64,000 nucleotides of DNA from Hydrotalea sandarakina (GTDB lineage: Bacteria > Bacteroidota > Bacteroidia > Chitinophagales > Chitinophagaceae). The notes under the pieces are model-generated. The model saw only the letters and a list, made by a program, of their open reading frames with translations. It searched no databases and was not told the DNA's origin. The stretch is taken from contig NZ_QKZV01000004.1 in the NCBI RefSeq assembly GCF_003254115.1, positions 186,001 to 250,000 on the forward strand, given 5' to 3'. How positions within the stretch are numbered: position 1 is the first letter of the stretch; each line of letters opens with the position of its first letter. This document shows, one piece after another, positions 17,720 to 27,107 of the stretch. A program made the translations under genes and the position numbers.

Positions 17720-18760
17720 ATGCGGTATAGCATTATAATATTCGCAATATTTGTAATATCCTGTAATCATAGTTACTATCGATTAGCCAAAAACTATAGC
17801 GTAAATAATAACACAAATGCTACTGAAAGTCCAGACTATAGTCATTTAGATAATTGGGCTGCCATTCCATTAAAACACAACCCTTCAGATAGTGTACCCA
17901 AGCCTTTAAGGAATAATTATTTTGCTGATACTTTGGCCGATGTTTTTTTTATTCATCCAACTACCTACACAGACGCATCCAAAGCATTTGGTTGGAATGC
18001 ACCTGTTAATGATGCTTTGCTAAACGCCAAAACTGATTACAGCACTATTTTATACCAAGCCAGCATTTTTAATGCAATTGGAAGAATTTATGCACCCCGA
18101 TACAGACAGGCACATTTAAGTGCCTATTTCCCAAAAACACAAGCAGATAGTTTACATGCTTTGGCTGCATTTAATGAGGCTTACAATGATATAAAAAAGG
18201 CATTTGAATTTTATTTGCAACATTATAATCATGGACGCCCGATTATTATTGCTTCACATAGTCAGGGCTCAACTCATGCCATTCGATTAATAAAAGAGTT
18301 TTTTGACGGTAAACCATTACAACAACAATTGGTAGTAGCTTATGTATTGGGCATGCCCGTTCCGCAGCACAGCTTTCAAAACATCAGTGCATGCAATTCA
18401 CCACAACAAACAGGTTGTATTTGCAGTTGGCGAAGTTTTAAAGAAGGATATTTACCTTCCTATGTACAAAAAGAAAAGTTCCATGCTATTGTAACAAACC
18501 CTCTTACCTGGAAAGCAAGCGAGCCTGATACAAACAGATTAGCCAATAAAGGTGCTGTACTAAGAAATTTTAATGCTGTAATACCACATGTTGTTAATGC
18601 AGTAATTGAAAAAAATGTGCTTTGGATGGATAAGCCCCATTTTTTTGGCAGTATTTTCTTACGCACCAAAAATTATCATATTGCCGACTTTAACTTTTTT
18701 TATGTGAATATTCGCGAAAATGTTGCAGAAAGAACTAAAATTTTTCTGGAAAAAAAATAG
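17720..18760 (+). CDS. DUF3089 alpha/beta-hydrolase-like lipoprotein
   Basis: From the ATG at 17720 the product has a lipoprotein signal, MRYSIIIFAIFVISC, with the lipidated Cys at residue 15. A DUF3089 domain follows: DVFFIHPTTYTDASKAFGWN, then IYAPRYRQAHLSAYF. The nucleophile elbow ASHSQGSTHA has the Ser of an alpha/beta-hydrolase fold. The later cysteines in SACNSPQQTGCICSWRSF are typical of the family. It is a membrane-anchored hydrolase of unknown substrate. The gene stands alone between divergent and convergent neighbours. A TTG start at 17693 is unlikely because it spoils the lipoprotein signal. Confidence 0.88.
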   Translation: MRYSIIIFAIFVISCNHSYYRLAKNYSVNNNTNATESPDYSHLDNWAAIPLKHNPSDSVPKPLRNNYFADTLADVFFIHPTTYTDASKAFGWNAPVNDALLNAKTDYSTILYQASIFNAIGRIYAPRYRQAHLSAYFPKTQADSLHALAAFNEAYNDIKKAFEFYLQHYNHGRPIIIASHSQGSTHAIRLIKEFFDGKPLQQQLVVAYVLGMPVPQHSFQNISACNSPQQTGCICSWRSFKEGYLPSYVQKEKFHAIVTNPLTWKASEPDTNRLANKGAVLRNFNAVIPHVVNAVIEKNVLWMDKPHFFGSIFLRTKNYHIADFNFFYVNIRENVAERTKIFLEKK

Positions 18761-19089
18761 GCCCTGCTAAACAACAAGGCCATTTTTTGATACATACCCC
18801 CAATTGAAAAAAATGTATAACGAGTTTTGTTTTTTCTTTTTAGTAGACACCGATTTCAAAAAAACTGTTGCTTATGGATAGAAAAAAGATTGTTAAGTTT
18901 AACGACTTCTCTAAAAAAATTGAAGTTATTACAGTTGAAAGCAAAAACTTTCACCCGAAAGTGTGACTTTTAACATTCCTTTTTGAAGATAATAGAAATA
19001 TTTTTATTTTTTTAATTCGACTATTATCATAAAAAAAGCAGCTTCTGAAAAGCTGCTTTCCTGTTAATTGTTGAATGCGTTATGAAACA
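18761..19089. other. 329-bp intergenic region with a possible 30-codon ORF
   Basis: This gap holds the 3' side of the DUF3089 gene, a GGCC...GGCC hairpin with a short T-run near 18762-18787, and an ATG-initiated 30-codon frame (18874-18966, MDRKKIVKFNDFSKK...). No RBS or promoter supports the frame, and it may be chance. The recQ terminator occupies the right end. Confidence 0.3.
19030..19058 (-). terminator. recQ terminator
   Basis: On the minus strand AGCAGCTT and AAGCTGCT form an 8-bp stem with a 5-nt loop, followed by a run of seven T, 30 bp after the recQ stop. Confidence 0.85.
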
Positions 19090-21390
19090 TTACATTCCAT
19101 AAACATTCAAAAATTTAATGCGCATAATTTTTAGTTGTTCCCAAGTAAAATCAAACTCACTTAATTCTTGTTGTGCAATTTGTAAGGAAGCCGTTTCACA
19201 ACTTTTAAAATAATCTAATATTTCTTCTTGTTCATCTTCATCTAACCATTCATCAATGGCATAATCTAAATTTAATTTAGTACCGCTGGCAGCAATGGTT
19301 TCCATTTCTTCCAACAATTCATGCAATTGTAAATTTTTATTTTTTGCTATGGTTTCAAGCGGAATTTTTTTATCAACGTTTTGAATAATATAAATTTTGT
19401 TACTATTTTTATTGGCCACACTCTTCACCACAAAATCGTCGGGCTTAATAATATCATTATCCTCAACATACTTTGCAATTAGCTCAACAAATGGTTTTCC
19501 GAATTTTAACGCTTTTCCTTTACTAACACCCTGACATTTCTCTAATTCTGTTAAGGTAGTAGGGTAAAGAGTAGCCATATCTAATAATGAGTTTTCCAAG
19601 AAAATTACGAAAGGTGGTAATCCTTTCTTCTTGGCTTCTTTCTGCCTTAAATCCTTTAGCATTTCAAATAAAACGCTATCGGTAGCTGCGCCGGACTGAC
19701 CTGCTGAATCATTATCATCGTCATCATCTGCACCTTCTTCAAACAAACGATTTAACACAATTTTGAATGATACCGGTTTTTTCAAAAACTGTAATCCTTT
19801 GTCGGTAAACTTCAATAATCCATATTCTTCAATATCTTTACGAATAACATTTTCTAATAATGCTTGCCGAATTAAGCTGTTCCAATAATGACTGTCTTCT
19901 TCTTTACCAATACCAAACTCCGCTAAATTTTCGTGGCGGAACATGGTAACTTGTGGGGTCAGCTTTCCGGTTAAAATATTTACAATATAATCTGCAGCAA
20001 ATTGTTCATCTAATGCTTTAATAACTTTTAATAGTTTCACCAGGTTGTCCTTAGCTTCAATTTTTTCTTTAGGATGTTTACAATTATCGCAGTTATTACA
20101 GTTTTCTTCCGGCCAATGTTCGCCAAAATAATGCAACAATAATTTACGGCGGCAAACGCTACTTTCGGCATAAGCCACGGTTTCATCAATTAATTGTGCA
20201 CCCACCTCGCGTTCGCTTAAGGGCTTATCGCGCATTAAATGCTCTAATTTAGAAACATCTTTGTGCGAATAATACAACAAACAAAGCCCTTCCATGCCAT
20301 CGCGTCCGGCACGGCCGGTTTCCTGGTAGTAATTTTCAATGGATTTGGGTATGTTATAATGTATAACAAATCGAATATCGGGCTTATCAATACCCATTCC
20401 AAAAGCTATGGTAGCTACAATTACCTGTACCTCTTCGTTTAAAAATTTGTCTTGCCGTTCCGCTCTCAACTTTTGGTCTAAACCTGCATGGTAAGCCACT
20501 GCTTTTATATTATTAGCCACCAATAATTCAGCCAACTCTTCAGTTGTTTTCCGGTTTAGAGTGTAAATTATTCCGCTTTTTCCTTTGTGACTGGTAATAA
20601 ATTTTACAATGCTTTTAATGGTTTGCTCTTTACTGATTTTAGGTACCACCTCATAATAGAGGTTGGCCCTGTTAAATGATGACAGAAAAATATTCGGTTC
20701 ACGCAAGCCCAAATTTTTTACAATATCACTTTGTACTTTGGGGGTTGCAGTTGCAGTTAATGCAATAACAGGTACAGTAGCATTAATAGCATCCATCATT
20801 TCGCGTAACCGCCTGTATTCCGGCCTAAAATCATGTCCCCATTCCGAAATACAATGCGCTTCATCTACGGCAAAAAACGAAATCTGCAAGTCGGAAAAGA
20901 AATCAATATGCTCTTGCTTTGTAAGCGTTTCGGGTGCTACATATAATAATTTTGTTTTACCGGCTAACAAATCTTCTTTAACCGCTTTTATTTGCCCTTT
21001 ATTTAATGATGAGTTGAGGAAATGCGCTACATGATCTTTTTCACTGTAACCTCTTATCAAATCCACTTGATTTTTCATTAATGCAATTAGTGGCGATACC
21101 ACAATGGCACATCCCGGTTGCATTAAAGCAGGTAATTGATAGCATAAGCTTTTTCCGCCACCGGTGGGCATAATTACAAAAGTATCTTTACCACTTAACA
21201 AACTTTGTATGGCTTTAAGTTGGGTTCCTTTAAATTCCGAAAACCCAAAATGCTCTTGTAAAGCCTCTTGTAATTGGGATAATGAAACAGTATGATTGCT
21301 TTCTTTAGTTGTGGTTGAAGCAGGAGATTTGGATTTTACAGTTTTTTTGGCAGTTGCACCAGCCTCAGTTTTTTTCTTTGTCGTTGCCAT
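19090..21390 (-). CDS. recQ: ATP-dependent DNA helicase RecQ
   Basis: The 766-residue helicase has a Lys/Thr-rich basic N-terminal tail (residues 1-33), then Walker A MPTGGGKS (K80), DEAH box at 176-179 within [19 protein letters not shown], and motif VI region [14 protein letters not shown]. The RQC zinc site [12 protein letters not shown] is followed by NCNNCDNC. An acidic linker (GADDDDDND) leads to an HRDC domain ([17 protein letters not shown]), and a further C-terminal domain ends the protein. It unwinds DNA 3' to 5' in recombination and replication repair. The length and tail are typical of the Bacteroidota RecQ with an extended C-terminus. The gene appears to be a single transcription unit. 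Confidence 0.97.
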   Translation of the reverse strand: MATTKKKTEAGATAKKTVKSKSPASTTTKESNHTVSLSQLQEALQEHFGFSEFKGTQLKAIQSLLSGKDTFVIMPTGGGKSLCYQLPALMQPGCAIVVSPLIALMKNQVDLIRGYSEKDHVAHFLNSSLNKGQIKAVKEDLLAGKTKLLYVAPETLTKQEHIDFFSDLQISFFAVDEAHCISEWGHDFRPEYRRLREMMDAINATVPVIALTATATPKVQSDIVKNLGLREPNIFLSSFNRANLYYEVVPKISKEQTIKSIVKFITSHKGKSGIIYTLNRKTTEELAELLVANNIKAVAYHAGLDQKLRAERQDKFLNEEVQVIVATIAFGMGIDKPDIRFVIHYNIPKSIENYYQETGRAGRDGMEGLCLLYYSHKDVSKLEHLMRDKPLSEREVGAQLIDETVAYAESSVCRRKLLLHYFGEHWPEENCNNCDNCKHPKEKIEAKDNLVKLLKVIKALDEQFAADYIVNILTGKLTPQVTMFRHENLAEFGIGKEEDSHYWNSLIRQALLENVIRKDIEEYGLLKFTDKGLQFLKKPVSFKIVLNRLFEEGADDDDDNDSAGQSGAATDSVLFEMLKDLRQKEAKKKGLPPFVIFLENSLLDMATLYPTTLTELEKCQGVSKGKALKFGKPFVELIAKYVEDNDIIKPDDFVVKSVANKNSNKIYIIQNVDKKIPLETIAKNKNLQLHELLEEMETIAASGTKLNLDYAIDEWLDEDEQEEILDYFKSCETASLQIAQQELSEFDFTWEQLKIMRIKFLNVYGM

Positions 21391-21555
21391 GTATGGAAAT
21401 AATTTATTCTATGTTTTTAAATTTCTGCATTTATTAAATTACAACTTTTTTCTGAATTAGCAGGTTAAATTTTATTGGGAAAAAAATTGTTTTGTAAAAA
21501 GGTGGGCGAAGTTAATAAAGCAGAAGGGGAAACGCAAGAGTTTGTTGTTAAAGTT

Positions 21556-21563
21556 TACCTTTG
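21556..21563 (+). promoter_or_regulatory. -7 box immediately before kdsD
   Basis: TACCTTTG matches TAnnTTTG exactly and ends 6 bp before the ATG at 21570, so the transcript is predicted to be leaderless or nearly so. Confidence 0.5.
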
Positions 21564-21569
21564 CGCTGC

Positions 21570-22532
21570 ATGAACCATCAAATTACTGAAAAAGCAAAAG
21601 AAACCATAGCCATTGAAGCTGCCGCTATTCAGCAATTAACCGGCTTTGTTAATGAACAGTTTGCAGCTGCCGTTCAGGCTATTTATAATGCCAAAGGAAG
21701 GCTGGTAGTTACCGGTATTGGGAAAAGTGCTATTGTAGGTCAAAAAATTGTTGCTACTCTTAATTCAACAGGTACACCCGCCCTGTTTATGCATGCTGCC
21801 GATGCCATTCATGGCGACTTAGGCATGGTACAACAAGATGATTTGGTAATGGTGATTAGTAAAAGCGGCGAAAGTCCTGAAATTAAAGTATTGGTACCTT
21901 TTATTCAACAATTAGGTAACCCCATCATTGCTTTAGTGGGCAATACCCAAAGTTTTTTAGCGCAAACCGCACAATATGTAATTGCTTGTACTGTTGAAAA
22001 AGAAGCCTGCCCCAATAATTTAGCACCAACAACCAGTACAACTGCCCAAATGGTAATGGGCGATGCATTGGCCATTGCCTTAATGACTTTAAATGGATTT
22101 GATGGAAAAGATTTTGCGAAATACCACCCCGGTGGTAATTTGGGCAAACGGCTTTACTTAAAAGTTGCCGACTTGTATGTGCATAACGCTATGCCTAAAG
22201 TAATGCCCAACGCTTCATTAAAAGAAGTAATTGTGGAAATTACGCAGAATAGACTTGGCGTAACCGCTGTGGTTGAAAAAAATAACGATTTATGCGGTAT
22301 TATAACGGATGGCGATTTACGCAGAATGCTAAACAAGACTGATGTATTAACCAACATTACGGCAGCGGATATTTTTACCCCCAACCCCAAAACCATTACA
22401 CCACAAGCATTAGCCGTAGAAGCTTTGGAAGTATTAAAAAAATACGATATTAGCCAACTGGTAGTGGCAGAAAACAACCAATACCTGGGCATTATACATT
22501 TGCACGACTTAATTCGTGAAGGCATTATTTAA
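21570..22532 (+). CDS. kdsD: arabinose-5-phosphate isomerase (KpsF/GutQ family)
   Basis: This 320-residue cytosolic enzyme interconverts D-ribulose-5-phosphate and D-arabinose-5-phosphate, the first step of Kdo synthesis for LPS. The SIS sugar-isomerase domain (about 1-190) has GIGKSAIVGQKIVATLNSTG, SKSGESPE, and YHPGGNLGKRL at its end. Two CBS domains follow (about 205-320), with GIITDGDLRRML and GIIHLHDLIREG. The ATG at 21570 is preferred to a TTG at 21561 because a -7 box lies just upstream. It is followed after 19 bp by a mannose-1-phosphate guanylyltransferase, so a two-gene nucleotide-sugar/LPS unit is likely. KdsB is encoded at 42998-43732. Confidence 0.95.
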   Translation: MNHQITEKAKETIAIEAAAIQQLTGFVNEQFAAAVQAIYNAKGRLVVTGIGKSAIVGQKIVATLNSTGTPALFMHAADAIHGDLGMVQQDDLVMVISKSGESPEIKVLVPFIQQLGNPIIALVGNTQSFLAQTAQYVIACTVEKEACPNNLAPTTSTTAQMVMGDALAIALMTLNGFDGKDFAKYHPGGNLGKRLYLKVADLYVHNAMPKVMPNASLKEVIVEITQNRLGVTAVVEKNNDLCGIITDGDLRRMLNKTDVLTNITAADIFTPNPKTITPQALAVEALEVLKKYDISQLVVAENNQYLGIIHLHDLIREGII

Positions 22533-22551
22533 CCACACAAACTTTTTGATT

Positions 22552-23634
22552 GTGAATAAAAATTACTATGTAGCTATTATGGCCGGCGGAATTGGCAGCC
22601 GCTTTTGGCCTAAAAGCAGAACCGCTTACCCTAAACAATTTTTAGATATTTTAAATACCGGCAAAACATTAATTCAATGGACATATGAACGCTTTGCCAA
22701 TTTTATTCCGACAGAAAATATTTTTGTTGTAACCTCTAATGAATACACCTCGATTGTAAAGGCGCAATTGCCACAATTAAATGAAGCCAATATATTAGCA
22801 GAACCCAGCAGGAAAAATACAGCACCTTGTATTGCTTATATGGCTTTTAAGCTGCAAAAAGAAAATCCTAATGCCGCATTAATTGTTGCACCCAGCGACC
22901 ATATGATTTTGGATAGTGATACTTTTCAACAAATAGCGTTAAAGGCACTAAAATTTGTATCGGACCATAAAGCATTATTAACCTTGGGCATCAAACCCAC
23001 CTATCCCAATACCGGCTATGGTTATATTCAACATGAAGTACAGGAGTTTAAACCGGGTATTTATAAAGTAAAAACATTTACAGAAAAGCCCAATCTTGAA
23101 TTGGCTAAAACCTTTTTAAGCAGTGGCGATTTTTTATGGAATGCCGGAATTTTTGTTTGGAAAGTGAGCAGTATTTTAGAAGCTTTTGAAAAATACCAAC
23201 CCGAAATGTATGAATTGTTTGATGCAGAAAAACAACAATTTAATACACCGGAAGAGAATAATGCACTCAACCGCATTTATCCGCTTTGCACCAACATTTC
23301 AATAGATTTTGCCATTATGGAAAAAGCGGATAACGTGTATGTATTACCGGCAGCATTTGGTTGGAGTGATTTGGGTACATGGAACAGTGCCTATGAAAAT
23401 TTAGACAAAGATTATTTAGGCAATGCTGTAGCTAGCGACAATATTATTGTAATTGATGCCACTAAATGCATGATTAGTGCCGAACAAGATAAACTTGTTG
23501 TTGTACAAGGCATTGATGATTGCATTATTGTTGACACCGACGATGTGCTATTAATTTGCAAAAAAGATAAAGAGCAAGCCATTAAAGAATACGTTGCTGA
23601 AATTAAACGTAACAAAGGCGATAAATACTTGTAA
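22552..23634 (+). CDS. mannose-1-phosphate guanylyltransferase (GDP-mannose synthase)
   Basis: The 360-residue enzyme shows the nucleotidyltransferase signature VAIMAGGIGSRFWPKSR followed by YPKQFLDIL. The GDP-mannose group motif ENIFVVTSNEY and FTEKPNLELAKTFL with FLWNAGIFVWK are also present. It makes GDP-mannose from GTP and mannose-1-phosphate. No ATG lies before the conserved glycine loop, so the GTG at 22552 (protein start NKNYYVAIMAGG) is the best start; an upstream GTG at 22516 would overlap kdsD. It lacks the C-terminal isomerase domain of long ManC types. A clear terminator follows at 23658, which separates it from the GpgS-type fusion gene. Confidence 0.93.
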   Translation: MNKNYYVAIMAGGIGSRFWPKSRTAYPKQFLDILNTGKTLIQWTYERFANFIPTENIFVVTSNEYTSIVKAQLPQLNEANILAEPSRKNTAPCIAYMAFKLQKENPNAALIVAPSDHMILDSDTFQQIALKALKFVSDHKALLTLGIKPTYPNTGYGYIQHEVQEFKPGIYKVKTFTEKPNLELAKTFLSSGDFLWNAGIFVWKVSSILEAFEKYQPEMYELFDAEKQQFNTPEENNALNRIYPLCTNISIDFAIMEKADNVYVLPAAFGWSDLGTWNSAYENLDKDYLGNAVASDNIIVIDATKCMISAEQDKLVVVQGIDDCIIVDTDDVLLICKKDKEQAIKEYVAEIKRNKGDKYL

Positions 23635-23657
23635 AATTTTTTAACATCAACTATATG

Positions 23658-23694
23658 CCCCTTTGATAAGTTGAAATCAAAGGGGTTTTTCTTT
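23658..23694 (+). terminator. terminator after the GDP-mannose synthase gene
   Basis: CCCCTTTGAT (23658-23667) pairs perfectly with ATCAAAGGGG (23676-23685), followed by TTTTTCTTTT. Confidence 0.92.
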
Positions 23695-23802
23695 TCAATT
23701 TTGTTGCTTTAATCCAATTAATTGGTTTTTAATCCATAACTTACCACACCATTCCCACAAAGCCCGACTTATATTTTTTTATTCACCCTTAAAAGCTTTG
23801 TT

Positions 23803-25182
23803 ATGGTAACTGTAATTATACCTACACTGAATGAAGCCGAAAATATAACTGCGGTTGTAAATTTTGCCCAATCAGACAAATTAGTTTCGGAAGTAATTGT
23901 AGTTGATGATAAATCGACTGACAACACTGTTATATTGGCCCAAAAAGCCGGGGCTAAAGTAATTACCAGTACCAAATTGGGGAAAGGCGCTTCCATGAAA
24001 GATGGTGTTTTATGTGCAACCAATGATGTGATTTTATTTTTAGATGGCGATATTGACCCATACCCGCATTTCACCATTCCTTTACTTACACAGCCTATTT
24101 TGCAAAATGAAGTTGATTTTACTAAATCATCCTTTAATCGCAATGCCGGAAGAGTAACCGAATTAGTTGCTAAACCATTATTAAGTATTTTTTTTCCGGA
24201 ATTAATGCGCTTTAGCCAACCATTAAGCGGTATGATTGCCGGAAAGAAATCTCTATTCCAACAAATTGATTTTAGAGACGACTATGGTGTTGACATTGGC
24301 ATATTGATAGATATGTATTTAATGCATGTGCGCATGAAAGAAGTGGAAATTGGCTACATTGAAAATAAAAGTAAACCTTGGCATGCTTTAGGGAAAATGA
24401 GTAAAGAAGTAGCACAAACCATTATTTTAAAAGCAGCTACATCAAAAAATGCGCATTATAATTTAGAAGAATTATCAGTAATGAACGAAATACGTTCGCA
24501 AATGGAATTTGCCTTAACCGAACATATTCCGGAAACCAACAAATTAGTTGTGTTTGACATGGACAATACCTTGCTGCGTGGCCGATTTATTGATACCTAT
24601 GCTGCAGTGAATAACATGACCAAAGAATTAATGAATATACGCGCAACAGAAACAGACCCACTAATTGTTACCAAAAAAATGGCCACATTATTAAAAGGAA
24701 AATCATTAGCCGATTTGTTGAAAATTGTTGATGCCATCCCAATTGTTGATGATGCGCAGCGTGTTATTCAAGAATTAAAGAAAAGAGGCTATTTAATTGG
24801 CATTGTTTCCAACAGTTTTGATTGTATTACCAATCATATAAAAAACAAATTAGGCATGCACTTTTCCTTAGGGAATGAACTTGAATTTTCAAAAAGCATC
24901 TGCACCGGTGAAGTAAAAATCCCTTCATTTTGGTTTAGCCGCAAAGACAGTTTATGCCGACACACCATTTGCAAAACCAATGCCATGTTGGGTATTTTAG
25001 AAAAACATCAAATTAAAAGAGAAAATACCATTGCTATTGGCGATAGCCTAAATGATATGTGTATGATTAAAGAAGCAGGGGTAGGTGTAGCTTTTTGTTC
25101 AAAAGATGAATTAGTAAACCATCATGCCGATATTATTATACAAGATTACAGTTTTGAAGAATTGCTTAAGTTGGCTAAGTAG
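23803..25182 (+). CDS. GpgS-type glycosyltransferase fused to a HAD phosphatase (probable glucosylglycerate synthase)
   Basis: Residues 1-230 are a GT-A glycosyltransferase close to glucosyl-3-phosphoglycerate synthase (GT81). They have VTVIIPTLNEAENI, VVDDKSTDNT, the metal-binding DGD at 81-83, and GRVTELVAKPLLSIF then FPELMRFSQPLSG, which follow the mycobacterial GpgS pattern. Residues 245-459 are a SerB-like HAD phosphatase with FDMDNTLL (D252, D254), SNS at 335-337 and GDSLND (D414, D418). Known GpgS transfers glucose from an NDP-sugar to 3-phosphoglycerate, and a phosphatase then gives glucosylglycerate, a compatible solute. Fusing both steps in one chain fits that pathway. The upstream GDP-mannose gene leaves mannosylglycerate open. 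A terminator upstream and a 168-bp gap give it its own promoter region. Confidence 0.82.
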   Translation: MVTVIIPTLNEAENITAVVNFAQSDKLVSEVIVVDDKSTDNTVILAQKAGAKVITSTKLGKGASMKDGVLCATNDVILFLDGDIDPYPHFTIPLLTQPILQNEVDFTKSSFNRNAGRVTELVAKPLLSIFFPELMRFSQPLSGMIAGKKSLFQQIDFRDDYGVDIGILIDMYLMHVRMKEVEIGYIENKSKPWHALGKMSKEVAQTIILKAATSKNAHYNLEELSVMNEIRSQMEFALTEHIPETNKLVVFDMDNTLLRGRFIDTYAAVNNMTKELMNIRATETDPLIVTKKMATLLKGKSLADLLKIVDAIPIVDDAQRVIQELKKRGYLIGIVSNSFDCITNHIKNKLGMHFSLGNELEFSKSICTGEVKIPSFWFSRKDSLCRHTICKTNAMLGILEKHQIKRENTIAIGDSLNDMCMIKEAGVGVAFCSKDELVNHHADIIIQDYSFEELLKLAK

Positions 25183-25240
25183 CTATATCTTCCATAAATA
25201 TTCATGCTTTCAACAAAACACAATTTCATAAAATACTTAG

Positions 25241-25966
25241 TTGGAAAATTTATACCTATTTATTTTACTCGCCTTATTGGCTGAAATTGCCGGAACAGTA
25301 GGTGGTTTTGGTTCTTCACTATTTTTTGTACCTATTGCTTCCTATTTTTTGGATTTTCATTCTGTGCTAGGGATAACTGCTTTATTTCATGTATCCAGCA
25401 ACCTATCTAAAATTGCTTTCTTTAGAAAAGGGGTCAACGTTATGTTAATTATTTATTTGGGTATTCCGGCAGTACTATTTGTGTTGGCTGGTGCATGGCT
25501 AACGCAATTTATTGCTACCAAAACATTAGAAATTGTATTATCAATATTTTTAATAGTCATTAGTCTGGTATTTTTATACTTCAACAATATTTTTATTCAG
25601 CCATCCAAACTAAATGCCATAACAGGAGGTACGTTATCAGGTTTTATTGCCGGATTAGTAGGAACCGGTGGTGCCATCAGAGCGCTTGTATTTAGTGCCT
25701 TTCAATTAAAAACAGAAGTATTCATTGCCACATCTGCTGTTGTTGATTTAGCTATTGATGCATCGAGAAGTTTTGTTTATTGGCATAACGGCTTTGTACA
25801 TGCGCACGATTTATATTTAATTCCCATATTATTATTGGTGAGCATTGCCGGTACCTTTATCGGGAAAAAAATTTTGCAGTACATATCTGAATCATTATTT
25901 AAAAAAATAGTGCTTTTTTTAATATTACTCACCGGAGTTTTTACACTTTTCAAATTACTGTATTAA
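25241..25966 (+). CDS. TauE/SafE-family membrane exporter, TTG start
   Basis: This 241-residue protein has about eight hydrophobic segments. The family motif GGFGSSLFFVPI is in the first half and GLVGTGGAIRALVF in the second, as in sulfite/organosulfur exporters of the TauE/SafE (TSUP) family. A stop codon (TAG) lies immediately before the TTG at 25241, and the first in-frame ATG is about 66 codons later inside the fold, so TTG must be the start. It follows the GpgS-type fusion gene by 58 bp and may share its transcript. Substrate is unknown; sulfite, sulfoacetate or another small anion is usual for the family. Confidence 0.85.
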   Translation: MENLYLFILLALLAEIAGTVGGFGSSLFFVPIASYFLDFHSVLGITALFHVSSNLSKIAFFRKGVNVMLIIYLGIPAVLFVLAGAWLTQFIATKTLEIVLSIFLIVISLVFLYFNNIFIQPSKLNAITGGTLSGFIAGLVGTGGAIRALVFSAFQLKTEVFIATSAVVDLAIDASRSFVYWHNGFVHAHDLYLIPILLLVSIAGTFIGKKILQYISESLFKKIVLFLILLTGVFTLFKLLY

Positions 25967-26103
25967 TACCATTGCAAAATAAACCTTAGAATTTTATCAA
26001 TAATCGTCTAGCCATCTTGCTATATTCTGCCCATTTATTTTTGTTCATTGCATGCATTACTGCATTTTATCTTTACTTTTAATTTTTTATACAATCCCTT
26101 TAT

Positions 26104-27093
26104 ATGCATGTAGTTATTGTTCATAACTCAAAAATTCCGGTGCTAAAATATGGTGGCATTGAAAGGGTTATTTGGTATCTTGGTAAAGTATTGAAACAAA
26201 GGGGACATAAAGTTAGTTTTCTTGTTCCTAAAGATTCTTCTTGTTCTTTTGGGAATGTAATTATATATGATTCGAAGAAACAGTTTAATGAACAAATTCC
26301 ATCTTCAGCAGATGTAGTTCATTTTAACATGTTACCAAGAGAAAAAATTGATAAGCCATACATTTTCACCATGCATGGCAATGTTGATGATAACACATTA
26401 CTTGACATAAACACTGTTTTTGTATCACAAAACCATGCAGCACGTTTTGGTTCTTCATCCTATGTATACAACGGCATGGATTGGGATGATTATGGCCAAC
26501 CGGATTTAAACAATGAAAGAAGCCGCTTTCATTTTCTAGGTGATGCATCATGGCGCATCAAAAATGTAAAAGGCGCCATTCAATCAATATTACGTACACC
26601 CAACGAAGAATTAATGGTATTGGGCGGTAAACGTTTAAATTTTAGAATGGGCTTCCGTTTCACACCCAGCAAACGCATTCATTTTTATGGCATGGTTGGC
26701 GGTGAAAAAAAATTAAGCTTACTCAACACTTCCAAAGGCCTGGTATTTCCCGTTCGTTGGCATGAACCTTTTGGTATTGCCATAACAGAAAGTTTATATT
26801 TTGGTTGTCCGGTTTTTGGTACACCATACGGCTCTTTACCTGAAATTGTTCAGTCGGATGTTGGTTTTTTAAGTACACATGCCGGTGAATTGGCCAACGC
26901 TATTGTTAATAGCAATGCATACAGTCGCAAAAGATGTTATGAATATGCTCGTGATGTATTTAATGCAGAAAAGATGACAGATGCTTACCTATTGAAATAT
27001 GAAAAAGTAATGAATGGTGAAACGTTGAACGAAAAGCCACCACAACTACTAAAAATTCAAGAAGAAAAATTTTTACCTTGGTTTTCCTCATGA
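26104..27093 (+). CDS. glycosyltransferase family 4 protein
   Basis: This 329-residue GT-B enzyme begins with MHVVIVHNSKIPVLKYGGIERV and carries the GT4 donor-site segment VFPVRWHEPFGIAITESL followed by YFGCPVFGTPYGSLPEIV. The N-terminal half is short (about 130 residues), so the enzyme is compact for the family. It would transfer a sugar from a nucleotide donor to an unknown acceptor in the cytosol, in envelope polysaccharide or glycolipid work. The gene is followed after 14 bp by the GntP permease, with which it may be co-transcribed, and is flanked by compatible-solute genes. No acceptor can be named. Confidence 0.88.
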   Translation: MHVVIVHNSKIPVLKYGGIERVIWYLGKVLKQRGHKVSFLVPKDSSCSFGNVIIYDSKKQFNEQIPSSADVVHFNMLPREKIDKPYIFTMHGNVDDNTLLDINTVFVSQNHAARFGSSSYVYNGMDWDDYGQPDLNNERSRFHFLGDASWRIKNVKGAIQSILRTPNEELMVLGGKRLNFRMGFRFTPSKRIHFYGMVGGEKKLSLLNTSKGLVFPVRWHEPFGIAITESLYFGCPVFGTPYGSLPEIVQSDVGFLSTHAGELANAIVNSNAYSRKRCYEYARDVFNAEKMTDAYLLKYEKVMNGETLNEKPPQLLKIQEEKFLPWFSS

Positions 27094-27107
27094 AATAACA
27101 AACATAT

